From positions 1 to 9,402 of the forward strand of contig JAGHCS010000163.1 in assembly GCA_021160355.1 (NCBI GenBank): DNA of 9,402 nucleotides. The letters are read 5' to 3'. The position numbers were made by a program, and so were the translations under genes. Under the pieces are notes generated by a model that was not told the DNA's origin, searched no databases, and worked only from the letters and a program-made list of their open reading frames with translations. Origin of the DNA: Candidatus Cloacimonadota bacterium (GTDB taxonomy: Bacteria > Cloacimonadota > Cloacimonadia > JGIOTU-2). Of the stretch, positions 1-7,410 are shown piece after piece. Each line of letters opens with the position of its first letter. Position 1 is the first letter of the stretch.

Positions 1-1808
1 AATAGTGAGAGATCGCTTTCATCTCTTGGGGCATTAAAGGAGAGCACTTTCACAAGCCCGGAGTCGTCATAAATAAAGTAATGCCCTTGCCGGTCGGTTT
101 GCGTGAATGTGCTTCTATTCCCGATAAGGGTCAATGGTACGATCTCTCCACCTGGCATCTGGCAGGTAAACTCTCCTTCTAATTCGAGACTTGCAGGTGT
201 ATTTCCAACAGCGTATTGAGTGATCTCAGAAGCTGCATCTCCAAGATAATATCCAATATTATAAAAGAGAACAGGAAAAGCTGTTTGATAAATTATATTG
301 CTCCAGGATTCCGTAAAATCGATTGCAGAAAGCAGGAAATTATCTTTTATCAGAAGCACCGGACTACCATTATCCGCTGCAAGAAGTGGAACGAAACCTG
401 TTGCCGCAACGTCCCACATTTTCGATATGTCTGCAGACTGGAAATGTTCGTCAGAAAGTACTGCACATATTGGATGTGCCTTATTTACAAAATCAATAGC
501 CGAATATTCTTCATCAATATTTTTATAATGTATTTTGTGCCCGATGAGCCATTCCTGTAAGTTCCCCTGTTGATTCATATACTCGTCCGGGATCAGAAAT
601 AGTGCTTTCCCCTTTTGCAAAATATCATCTGCATAGAAACGTAATTTCTCATCAAAAGAACTCACTGCATAAAGTATGAACAATTGATTGTTCTCAATGA
701 TCTGCCCATTCATTTCCTGAGGTGTTTTTTGTACCCATTGCTGTTGTGTTATCACATCAAGAACTGATGAAAGAGCTTTCGGCAGTTCTTTGGAGGAGAT
801 CACACATATCTCTGGTCGGCTCTGCACAGGAAAATTAAAATAAAACACATTATCATTAGGAAGCATTTCATCTTTTACCCGAACCTCACCAAAGTGAAAT
901 CGTTCTCCCTGTTCAGGCACCTCAAAAGTAATCTGTTTTGATTGATGGGGATTGAGATTATGCGCTGTTTCTGCGCGAGTAATATTATTGAGAACCAATG
1001 ACACGATCACATCAGAAAGAATCTTTGATGAATTATTTTTCACCACCGCACGGATGACGGGGCTGTTTGTATCGCTTAAGATCTTTGGAATATACCTCGC
1101 ACGTACAGAGCTAATATTTTGCTTTACGCTGTCCTCTCCAACAGGTATCACAAAGAGGTATGCGCCCAATTTTACTTCTTCAATATCCTTCCACACTGCT
1201 CGCTGTTCGTCTGTGATAAAGTATATTTCTTTATTGATCATGTCTGTCTTTTCAAGTTGAGGTTTTATGCTTGCGAGAACTTGTTGTAATAAAAGAGTAT
1301 TGTCGGAAATTGAGATCGATTGAAGCCCTTTTACTGCTTGAGATGGGCTCGTGAAATAATCATGCTTCGCATTGAATGCACCATCCAGACTTACCAGCAT
1401 GACCCTGTCTTTATCATTCAAAGGTTCAAGAATATCCTGAGCTTTCTCCCTTGCTTCAGAAAAAATCGTGTTTTCTTTTTCCAGATAATTCATACTGAAG
1501 CTGTTATCAATGATGAGGGCTATGGCAGTTGGAGCATGGGATGTACTTTTCTGTGGAAGAAGGGTTTTCAGAACAGGTCGGGCGAGGGCAAGGATGAAAA
1601 AAATTATGATCAATATCCGCGTTATAAGCAGGAGCAGTTCACGCAACCTGAGAAGGCGGGATTTTTTCTTCTGTACTTCTTTGAGAAAACGCAAAGAGCT
1701 GAAATATACAATTTTGGGTTTGTATTTAATAAAAAGATGTATGAGAATAGGGATTATTGCAGCGACAAGTCCAATGAGAAAAAGGGAGTTTAGAAACGAT
1801 AAATTCAT
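1..1808 (-). CDS. BatA-type two-anchor vWA membrane protein (3' end outside window)
   Basis: I translated this frame by hand: it is open from ATG at 1808 to the window edge, giving 602 complete codons and no stop. The N-terminus matches the BatA/two-anchor domain: a hydrophobic segment at about residues 9-28, a basic stretch with an FLKEVQKKKSRLLRLRE-like motif at 42-57, and a second hydrophobic segment at 57-77 ending in LARP. A von Willebrand A domain follows with all MIDAS elements: DNSFS (D101, S103, S105), T171 and D200 in YFITDE. Residues 250-300 look like a beta-sandwich, and about 330-520 resembles the glutamine-amidotransferase-like domain of long BatA homologues. A C-terminal membrane helix would be expected outside the window. 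The start lies 22 bp after the YghO-like gene with no clear Shine-Dalgarno; an in-frame TAG just upstream rules out a longer protein. Function is unknown; relatives are linked to envelope stress or metal-dependent protein contacts, often beside MoxR ATPases, none of which is visible here. Confidence 0.85.
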   Translation of the reverse strand, partial: MNLSFLNSLFLIGLVAAIIPILIHLFIKYKPKIVYFSSLRFLKEVQKKKSRLLRLRELLLLITRILIIIFFILALARPVLKTLLPQKSTSHAPTAIALIIDNSFSMNYLEKENTIFSEAREKAQDILEPLNDKDRVMLVSLDGAFNAKHDYFTSPSQAVKGLQSISISDNTLLLQQVLASIKPQLEKTDMINKEIYFITDEQRAVWKDIEEVKLGAYLFVIPVGEDSVKQNISSVRARYIPKILSDTNSPVIRAVVKNNSSKILSDVIVSLVLNNITRAETAHNLNPHQSKQITFEVPEQGERFHFGEVRVKDEMLPNDNVFYFNFPVQSRPEICVISSKELPKALSSVLDVITQQQWVQKTPQEMNGQIIENNQLFILYAVSSFDEKLRFYADDILQKGKALFLIPDEYMNQQGNLQEWLIGHKIHYKNIDEEYSAIDFVNKAHPICAVLSDEHFQSADISKMWDVAATGFVPLLAADNGSPVLLIKDNFLLSAIDFTESWSNIIYQTAFPVLFYNIGYYLGDAASEITQYAVGNTPASLELEGEFTCQMPGGEIVPLTLIGNRSTFTQTDRQGHYFIYDDSGLVKVLSFNAPRDESDLSL

Positions 1809-1830
1809 GACATTTGTGAGGATCTATGTT

Positions 1831-2961
1831 TTAGGAAAGTTCCTTATCGTACACCCGATAGGTTTTGTAGACCTTTCCGCCCATGCGTTCGATTGGTCGG
1901 CACATGCGGATGTTATCTTCCAGAACCCACGACATCTCACCTCTTGGCATTCCCTTTTCTACACTCGTTTTTATTGTCTCGTAATACAGCACAGTATCAA
2001 TGCCAATATTTTTAAAATTTTTCACAATTCCGAGAGTCACAACCCGTACCTGGTCTATTTGCTTCATGCCGAGCAAGAGTTTGAGCCACCCAAAAGGTAG
2101 GAGCCGACCATTCCTCACCTTAATAAGCGCTTGGTTCACATCCGGAAGTGTAAGCGAAAATGCGATTGGTTTATTGTCGATATACACAATGTATGCCAGA
2201 TCAAAATCGATAATATCTTTCAGCTCTTTCGCGAGATATATCAGCTCTGCCTGGGTCATGGGCACAAAACCCCAATTATACTGCCACGCATTATTATATA
2301 TTTTAAAAATAGTCTCGACGTCTTCAAGGAAGTGTTTCTTGCGCAGCTTCTTTATTGTGTATTTCCGGCGCTCTTTTATCTTATCTATGATACCTTCAAA
2401 ACGCTCGGGCATTCCATCGATATTTATAAAATAAGCAACCAGATCTTTTGCCTTATGAAAGCCGAATTTTTCTATAAAGCTCTCATAATACTGAGGATTG
2501 TAAGTCATCATCACAACCGGAGGTGAGCCAAATCCTTTGACCAGCAAACCGCATTCGTCATTTGTGGAATAGTTCATAGGACCGCGGATGATATCCCTGT
2601 CGTTCTCCTTCAGCCAATCGGAAGCAGCCCTAAAAAGTGCTTCGGCAGCTTCATAATCCGGCATGCATTCGAAAAAGCCAAAAAATCCAACCTTGTCCTT
2701 ATGAAATTCATTATGTGTATGATTTATGTGCGCGACAATTCTTCCCACAGGGCGATCTCCACGAAACGCTATGAAAAACCGGGCTTCGGCATTTTTGAAA
2801 TACGCACCCTTTACAGGATCGAATCTCTCTTTATCAATACTTATGAGAGGTGGTACCCAGTTTTTATCATTTTTATAAACAGTCCAGGGAATCTTAATAA
2901 ACGTCTTAAGATCAGCTTTTGAATCTACTTTTTTAACGGTGATCTCTTTGATATCTGTCAT
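1831..2961 (-). CDS. YghO-family double-GNAT acyltransferase-like protein
   Basis: This 376-residue soluble protein has the hallmarks of the widespread YghO-like GNAT family of about 370-390 residues. Seen directly: an N-terminal PWxVYKNDKNWVPPL block (25-39), a VGRIVAHIN strand (72-80), FFGFFE (93-98), the very conserved GPMNYSTNDECGLL stretch (127-140), and SPPVVMMTYNPQYY (146-159). A second GNAT-like half at about 215-370 has a putative acyl-CoA loop near 313-322 (VKNFKNIGID) and SWVLEDN (344-350), the family's usual signature. GNAT proteins move acyl groups from acyl-CoA or acyl-ACP to amines. My recollection is that the bacterial ceramide synthase of Caulobacter (bCerS, CC_1154) is related, which would suggest N-acylation of a long-chain base; that link is inference. 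The ATG directly abuts the TAG stop of the PlsY-like gene (TAGATG) and has no strong ribosome-binding site, so translation is probably coupled. Family assignment is firm; substrate is unknown. Confidence 0.85.
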   Translation of the reverse strand: MTDIKEITVKKVDSKADLKTFIKIPWTVYKNDKNWVPPLISIDKERFDPVKGAYFKNAEARFFIAFRGDRPVGRIVAHINHTHNEFHKDKVGFFGFFECMPDYEAAEALFRAASDWLKENDRDIIRGPMNYSTNDECGLLVKGFGSPPVVMMTYNPQYYESFIEKFGFHKAKDLVAYFINIDGMPERFEGIIDKIKERRKYTIKKLRKKHFLEDVETIFKIYNNAWQYNWGFVPMTQAELIYLAKELKDIIDFDLAYIVYIDNKPIAFSLTLPDVNQALIKVRNGRLLPFGWLKLLLGMKQIDQVRVVTLGIVKNFKNIGIDTVLYYETIKTSVEKGMPRGEMSWVLEDNIRMCRPIERMGGKVYKTYRVYDKELS

Positions 2962-3555
2962 CTAAATCTCACTATTGTGTCTTCTCGAAATAAGAAAATT
3001 CACCACTCCCATTACAACCGATGCGAGCAGTAAATATTTAACTTCCACCTTCACGTTTTTCAGAGGATTATAAAAATAACTCACTACGGGAACCATAATG
3101 ACCATTAAATATTTTGAAAAACGAACCTGTTTATATGCAATAATAATTATGCCTGAGCTTAACGCTACAAAAAGGGTCGGAATAGGGGCAAAATACGCAA
3201 GCATGGCAAGATACGGAAGAATGCTGTGCCCCCCCAAAAAACGGTGCATAACAGGAAAATAATGTGCAACTACGGCAGCAAGGCCGACAAGCATAAGCAA
3301 AACAGGATTGTCTTTCAAGAAAAAATACTGGGTCAGGAAAAGAATGAGATACACTCTCATAAAATCTATGAGCCAGCAGAGAATTCCGATTGCTTTGCTG
3401 ACATTCCTGTACACATTCCCGGCATCTGCCGTGAAATTTCCCGCCTTGTAGATATTCACCTTGCTATAAAAACGTGTAAATAAACGCGCAAAGGAAAAAG
3501 AACCTAAAAGGTACGCTGCCAGGATCAATAGAATTTCTTTAATTATTAAGCTCAT
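2962..3555 (-). CDS. PlsY-like membrane protein with degenerate acyltransferase motifs
   Basis: A 197-residue, strongly hydrophobic protein with about five to six membrane segments. It follows the fold of PlsY, the acyl-phosphate:glycerol-3-phosphate acyltransferase: an AAYLLGSFSFARLF start (13-26), a first cytoplasmic loop (34-54), D64 in LIDFMR, H98 followed by FPV (100-102), and FLGGH (106-110). The catalytic motifs are eroded. PlsY's GSGNxGATN corresponds here to GNFTADAGN (39-47), keeping G39, N47 and R50 but losing most of the glycine/serine/asparagine set. GGKG becomes GGHS, losing the lysine. The C-terminal NIxRLxxGxE motif is absent because the protein ends at ISRRHNSEI. It is therefore probably not the housekeeping PlsY: either an altered acyltransferase for another substrate or a non-catalytic membrane partner. 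Its stop abuts the YghO-like gene. The ATG lacks a Shine-Dalgarno, but it fits the family N-terminus and a TAA in frame upstream limits extension. Confidence 0.75.
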   Translation of the reverse strand: MSLIIKEILLILAAYLLGSFSFARLFTRFYSKVNIYKAGNFTADAGNVYRNVSKAIGILCWLIDFMRVYLILFLTQYFFLKDNPVLLMLVGLAAVVAHYFPVMHRFLGGHSILPYLAMLAYFAPIPTLFVALSSGIIIIAYKQVRFSKYLMVIMVPVVSYFYNPLKNVKVEVKYLLLASVVMGVVNFLISRRHNSEI

Positions 3556-3591
3556 AAGTATTGTACAAAAGCTCGAGGTGCAACCTTAACG

Positions 3592-3606
3592 TCAAGAATT
3601 TCTTGA
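3592..3606. repeat. Perfect 15-bp inverted repeat upstream of the PlsY-like gene
   Basis: TCAAGAA and TTCTTGA flank one T at 3599, in the 87-bp gap (3556-3642) between the ABC exporter stop and the PlsY-like ATG. On the minus strand the repeat ends in TTGACG (complement of 3590-3595), a -35-like hexamer. No -10 is seen at normal spacing; a TACAAT lies 24 bp downstream, which is too far. It could be an operator for an internal promoter. The short arms and lack of a U-tract make a terminator unlikely. Confidence 0.3.
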
Positions 3607-3642
3607 GGATGAATTTCATAAATAATCCAACAGAAAGCCGTG

Positions 3643-5583
3643 TTAATTGTTGTCATTTTCAGAGAAATCCCTGAATTGGATACTATATAATTTTTTATAA
3701 AGATTATCCTGCTCGATCAATTCTTCATGCGATCCCTGCTCCGCAATGATGCCCTTATCTATCACAACTATCTTGCTGCAATTTCTGATCGTGGAAAGTC
3801 TATGTGCAATAATGAGTGTGGTTCTGTCCTTCATCAAACGGTATATTGCTTCCTGTACCTGATATTCGGATTCTCCGTCGAGCGAAGAGGTCGCTTCATC
3901 AAAAATGAGTATCTGAGGATTTTTCAAAATAGCCCTTGCAATCGCAATACGCTGCTTCTGTCCGCCAGAAAGCTTCACGCCCCGCTCTCCGATAATGGTA
4001 TCATAACCATCTTCAAGCTCTAAAATAAATTCATGCGCATTTGCCGCTTCCGCTGCCTGAACGATATCTTCCTTTGAGGCATCCTGTCTGCCATAGGAAA
4101 TATTGTGTGTGACAGTGTCATCAAAGAGGATTACTTCCTGGGTTACCATGCCCATGAGATTGCGGATGTCATCCATCTTGTAATCCCGCATATCAACATT
4201 GTCTATCTTGATCGATCCACTAGTCGGATCATAAAATCTGAGCAGCAAGTCCATCATCGTGGACTTTCCCCCTCCGCTTGGACCCACAAACGCAACGGCT
4301 TCTCCCTTTTTTATTGTAAGATTTATATCTCTCAGCACGATGTCAGAGGATGGATATTTAAATGACATATTTTCAAACACAATTGAATCCGAAAAAACAT
4401 CTATAGATTTTGCATCACCCTTATCTACAAGTAAGACTGGCTCATCAATAATTTCAAAAACGCGTTCTGCCGCTGCGAGCCCTTTATTGATTTGTGAATA
4501 AACCCGCGCAATTTCCTTAATAGGATGAAGACTCGCAAGCAGGGCAACAAGGAAAAGGGAAAATTTTCCAGCACTCATCGCATTATTAGGATTAAGAATG
4601 AGCAGTCCTCCATACCAGATAATAACGAGCGTAATCATAATCGACATAAATTCCGTAAAAGGTGTCACTAACTGACTGGCTCTTACCATGTGCACGGATT
4701 TTTTATAGAACTTCCTGTTCTCTTTCAAGAAACGAGCTTTTTCATAATTTCCCATTGCAAATGATAACACAATGCGGATGTTCATGATCGTTTCTTGGAT
4801 GATAGAAGTAATATCCGCAAATTTCTGCTGCACCTTCCTGCTTCTTCGCTTCAATGCGCTGGAAATCAAACTCACTGTGACTGATATCGGAATAACAACA
4901 AAGAGTGTCATAAAAGACATGCGCACACTTACAGTGACCATCATAATGACATACACCGTCACAAGAAGGAGATTTCTTAAAAGATTTGTTGCGGAATTGA
5001 GCGTCATGCCACGGATCATTTTTACGTCATTTACCGCACGTGAAATAATCTCTCCAAGTTTGTGGCTATGGAAGAATTCAAGCGGTTTTTTGAGAAGCGC
5101 CCCGTAAAAATCATTTCTAATGAACATGATGACCTTTTCCTCGATCTGCTTAAAAATGATCTGCTGAAAATACATTGAAAGGCTTCGAACAAAAAAAAGG
5201 ATAGCCGCAAACACAAGAAGCAGCTTGAGGATCATGCTTTTTGAATTTCTTTCCGAAAACTCCTTTAAAGATACGCCGATCTCGTCTTTTATCTTATCAA
5301 AACGATCCTTTTCTTTCCAGTTGTGTTTGACCGCTTGCACGCTTCTGTCAATTATCCACTCAGCTTCTTTGAATATATAAGAGAGGGTCGATTTGCTCCG
5401 GCTCTCCTCGTCTGCTTTCCACTCCTGATCTGTTTGCTTCACAAAGATCTCATCAACAACCGGATAGACGATTCCAATAGAGACCCCGCTGAAAGATGCA
5501 TAAATGATGAGCACAAAGAGACCTAGTATAGCACTTGGCCAGACCCGTTTCAGGTAGGATAGGATTCGGAGAAAAAGTTTCAT
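3643..5583 (-). CDS. MsbA-like ABC exporter (fused transmembrane and ATPase domains)
   Basis: A 646-residue half-transporter expected to work as a homodimer in the inner membrane. The membrane domain (about 15-360) shows six hydrophobic segments: near 15-40, 117-139, 200-220, 221-245, 305-330 and 338-360. The nucleotide-binding domain carries every motif: a candidate A-loop Y410, Walker A GPSGGGKST (434-442), Q-loop Q482, signature LSGGQ (538-542), Walker B ILIFDEATSSLD (568-579) with catalytic E573, and H-loop H594. The order and the FEIIDEP linker fit the MsbA/lipid A-type exporter clade; substrate cannot be read from sequence. The loop between the first two helices (about 41-116) is extended, charged and on the periplasmic side, much longer than in E. 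coli MsbA. The start is 13 bp after the upstream barrel gene's stop, with no Shine-Dalgarno, so coupling or an SD-independent mechanism is likely. Neighbouring acyltransferase-like genes favour a lipid or lipid-linked cargo. An alternative is a drug or peptide exporter. Confidence 0.9.
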   Translation of the reverse strand: MKLFLRILSYLKRVWPSAILGLFVLIIYASFSGVSIGIVYPVVDEIFVKQTDQEWKADEESRSKSTLSYIFKEAEWIIDRSVQAVKHNWKEKDRFDKIKDEIGVSLKEFSERNSKSMILKLLLVFAAILFFVRSLSMYFQQIIFKQIEEKVIMFIRNDFYGALLKKPLEFFHSHKLGEIISRAVNDVKMIRGMTLNSATNLLRNLLLVTVYVIMMVTVSVRMSFMTLFVVIPISVTVSLISSALKRRSRKVQQKFADITSIIQETIMNIRIVLSFAMGNYEKARFLKENRKFYKKSVHMVRASQLVTPFTEFMSIMITLVIIWYGGLLILNPNNAMSAGKFSLFLVALLASLHPIKEIARVYSQINKGLAAAERVFEIIDEPVLLVDKGDAKSIDVFSDSIVFENMSFKYPSSDIVLRDINLTIKKGEAVAFVGPSGGGKSTMMDLLLRFYDPTSGSIKIDNVDMRDYKMDDIRNLMGMVTQEVILFDDTVTHNISYGRQDASKEDIVQAAEAANAHEFILELEDGYDTIIGERGVKLSGGQKQRIAIARAILKNPQILIFDEATSSLDGESEYQVQEAIYRLMKDRTTLIIAHRLSTIRNCSKIVVIDKGIIAEQGSHEELIEQDNLYKKLYSIQFRDFSENDNN

Positions 5584-5596
5584 AATGAACTATATA

Positions 5597-7354
5597 TTAA
5601 TCAAATCTGTAAGAAAGTAAAATTGTAATTGTCGTTTGGGTGAAATCGCTTTTATAATACACAGGATTCACATATTCACCTTGCTCTGCAAGTGCGATGT
5701 TATCTTCATTCACATTGCAGTCTGAATAGCGGAAGCCAAGTTCTGTCTCAAGTTCAGGAAGAATCTCATAGGCGCATTTAAAAGAAAAGGTGTTTTTTGT
5801 ATATTGGTGCCCGTAGAGAAATTTCTCCACTGGAGGGATCTGATATTGATATTTTATGCTGTCTTGCGCCCCTTTTCTGTACAGAGAGTACTCGGCAGAA
5901 AATTTTAATTTGCTGTTGAGTTGATAATCAAGTCCAAAATATAGATTGTCGGCATTCTGTCCTGTCCAGTAGCCCATCCAGTAATCATCGGAAGTTGCAT
6001 AATTTACAGGAAATTTGTGTGTGTACACCCAGGGATTCAGATGAGTATATTCAATACGGAAATCGAGCCCAGTCATGAAGGGTTCAACAAAGTATGCGCC
6101 AAGCTGGTACGCAACATAATTATGGGATTCATTTTTGTTGAACATTTTTGAAAGCGCGATCTCATCTATAAGCAGAGATCCGTATGTCTTGATGCCATAC
6201 CATGGAATCCATTCGTAGTCTAATCCGATCATTTCGTTGTCCTGGTCATTGGTGTATCGCTGTGCTGACCAGAAAAGCATTATGGGAATGAAATAGACAA
6301 ACTCGGCATCACGCTCACCATAATAGAGAAGCTCGCTCAGCCCAAAACTGAATCTGTCTGAAGGTGCGATCTCAAGCCGGTGCGCAGCCAAGTATTTCTT
6401 CTTATAGAATTCTCTTGCATACACTAGGTCGCCCCCATAATTGCTCCAATAAGAGGTGCTGTCGTCGAGGACATTGCTCTCCAGCCATCCGTGAAAATAT
6501 ACAAATCTCAACCAGTTATTGAACTTTGCACGCACCATAATTTGTGGATAGGATGGCGCCTTATTGCTTAAAGAAACCGATCCGGTTTGTCCGCATCCCC
6601 AGAAATTTGAAAATCTTCCAATCGTTATATCTGCATATTTAGTCGAAAAAGAAACTGCAGCATCAACTTCTTCATAGTAATAGCTGCCATCGCGCTTGTG
6701 CTCAACGCCTATTCCCTGTTCAGGACAATCTATCTTCTTCACATCAAAGATGTTACCGCGAACTGCATTATTCACTCCATAAAAAGAAAATCCTACATTA
6801 TCTCCCAAATACCCGAAGATGTAGCCGCCGCCTGTGAGCCGCTGATAATTTTCTGCAAAGGTCGTCGTATCGCTGCTATTGTAATTATATTCTGCCTGGA
6901 ATTTTGGCTCAAAAGAAATAAAGCTGTCACCCGAGTAAAATGTATAAGGAAATTTCAGAGGTTTCCATTTATTTTCATCAAAATCAGTTGTATCTGATTC
7001 TTCATCAAGAAGTACGTTAACAAAATTCTCAATGAATTCCATTGAAAGTTCTTCCATGCTTGGTGTGTATTTACTCTCATAGGAAAATTCTTCCAGATAT
7101 CTGGCGAGTTGCTCAATATCACTAAGAGAAAGGTTCACATACTCATCATAATCATCGATACGAACGAGATATTCCCGAATATCAGTCCTAGAGATGGGTT
7201 TGATGCCGTCAAAGTAGCGCCTGGTCATGCCTTTTACCTGCATTCTCTCCAGGAAATCATAGACATCATTTTCCAGAGGAACCAGCACAACCTGTGCATA
7301 GAGAGATGTGCAGAAAACCGCAATGAGTAATAACAAAATAAAGTTCTTTTTCAT
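5597..7354 (-). CDS. Wzi-like (capsule assembly family) outer-membrane beta-barrel protein
   Basis: The start is set at ATG 7354, giving 585 residues. It is followed at once by a signal peptide (MKKNFILLLLIAVFCTSLYA, probable cleavage before Q21) and preceded by AAGGA at 7365-7369 with a 10-nt spacer. An upstream in-frame GTG at 7396 would bury the signal peptide. The mature N-terminus has the helical block typical of Wzi-family proteins: VPLENDVYDFLERM (25-38) and IKPISRTDIREYL (51-63). A long beta-rich, aromatic barrel follows, with a GRFSNFWGCGQTG segment (246-258), AHRLEIAP (324-331), SELLYYGER (340-348) and DNEMIGLDYEWIPWYG (372-387). It ends SYRFD, close to the usual aromatic outer-membrane signature but with one residue after the Phe. 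Wzi of E. coli binds group 1 capsule at the cell surface, but many family members sit outside capsule loci. Here no glycosyltransferase is in view, so the ligand is open. It heads a five-gene minus-strand array. Confidence 0.75.
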   Translation of the reverse strand: MKKNFILLLLIAVFCTSLYAQVVLVPLENDVYDFLERMQVKGMTRRYFDGIKPISRTDIREYLVRIDDYDEYVNLSLSDIEQLARYLEEFSYESKYTPSMEELSMEFIENFVNVLLDEESDTTDFDENKWKPLKFPYTFYSGDSFISFEPKFQAEYNYNSSDTTTFAENYQRLTGGGYIFGYLGDNVGFSFYGVNNAVRGNIFDVKKIDCPEQGIGVEHKRDGSYYYEEVDAAVSFSTKYADITIGRFSNFWGCGQTGSVSLSNKAPSYPQIMVRAKFNNWLRFVYFHGWLESNVLDDSTSYWSNYGGDLVYAREFYKKKYLAAHRLEIAPSDRFSFGLSELLYYGERDAEFVYFIPIMLFWSAQRYTNDQDNEMIGLDYEWIPWYGIKTYGSLLIDEIALSKMFNKNESHNYVAYQLGAYFVEPFMTGLDFRIEYTHLNPWVYTHKFPVNYATSDDYWMGYWTGQNADNLYFGLDYQLNSKLKFSAEYSLYRKGAQDSIKYQYQIPPVEKFLYGHQYTKNTFSFKCAYEILPELETELGFRYSDCNVNEDNIALAEQGEYVNPVYYKSDFTQTTITILLSYRFD

Positions 7355-7364
7355 TGGCTTCAAA

Positions 7365-7369
7365 TCCTT
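7365..7369 (-). promoter_or_regulatory. Shine-Dalgarno AAGGA that fixes the Wzi-like start
   Basis: AAGGA on the minus strand lies 10 nt before ATG 7354 and supports that start over the upstream GTG at 7396. It is the only recognisable Shine-Dalgarno among the five minus-strand genes. Confidence 0.6.
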
Positions 7370-7381
7370 AACAATGTAAGC

Positions 7382-7410
7382 AACATCAAATGCCACATAT
7401 TTGTTGTCAA
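7382..7410 (-). promoter_or_regulatory. Weak candidate promoter for the Wzi-like operon
   Basis: The minus strand carries a perfect -35 consensus TTGACA (complement of 7405-7410). At the standard 17-bp spacing the -10 position reads GATGTT (7387-7382), only 3 of 6 matches. The leader to ATG 7354 would be about 20 nt and includes the AAGGA site. Good -35, poor -10; if real it may need an activator or a different sigma factor. Confidence 0.25.

Noticed and set aside
216..560. Small plus-strand gene near the left edge
   Set aside because: It is antisense to the continuous BatA-like frame and shows no domain or ribosome-binding site.
1320..1793. Plus-strand open frame of 157 codons
   Set aside because: It lies wholly antisense to the BatA membrane and vWA region, whose frame has clear MIDAS motifs.
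1510..2100. Plus-strand open frame of 196 codons
   Set aside because: It is antisense to the well-supported BatA-like and YghO-like genes, crosses their junction, and its translation is rich in R, F and C with no recognisable motif.
3592..3606. Rho-independent terminator between the exporter and the PlsY-like gene
   Set aside because: The 7-bp stem is AT-rich with a one-base centre and no T-run follows on the minus strand.
7355..7396. Upstream GTG start adding 14 residues to the Wzi-like protein
   Set aside because: It would place extra residues before an obvious signal peptide and lacks a ribosome-binding site, while ATG 7354 has AAGGA.
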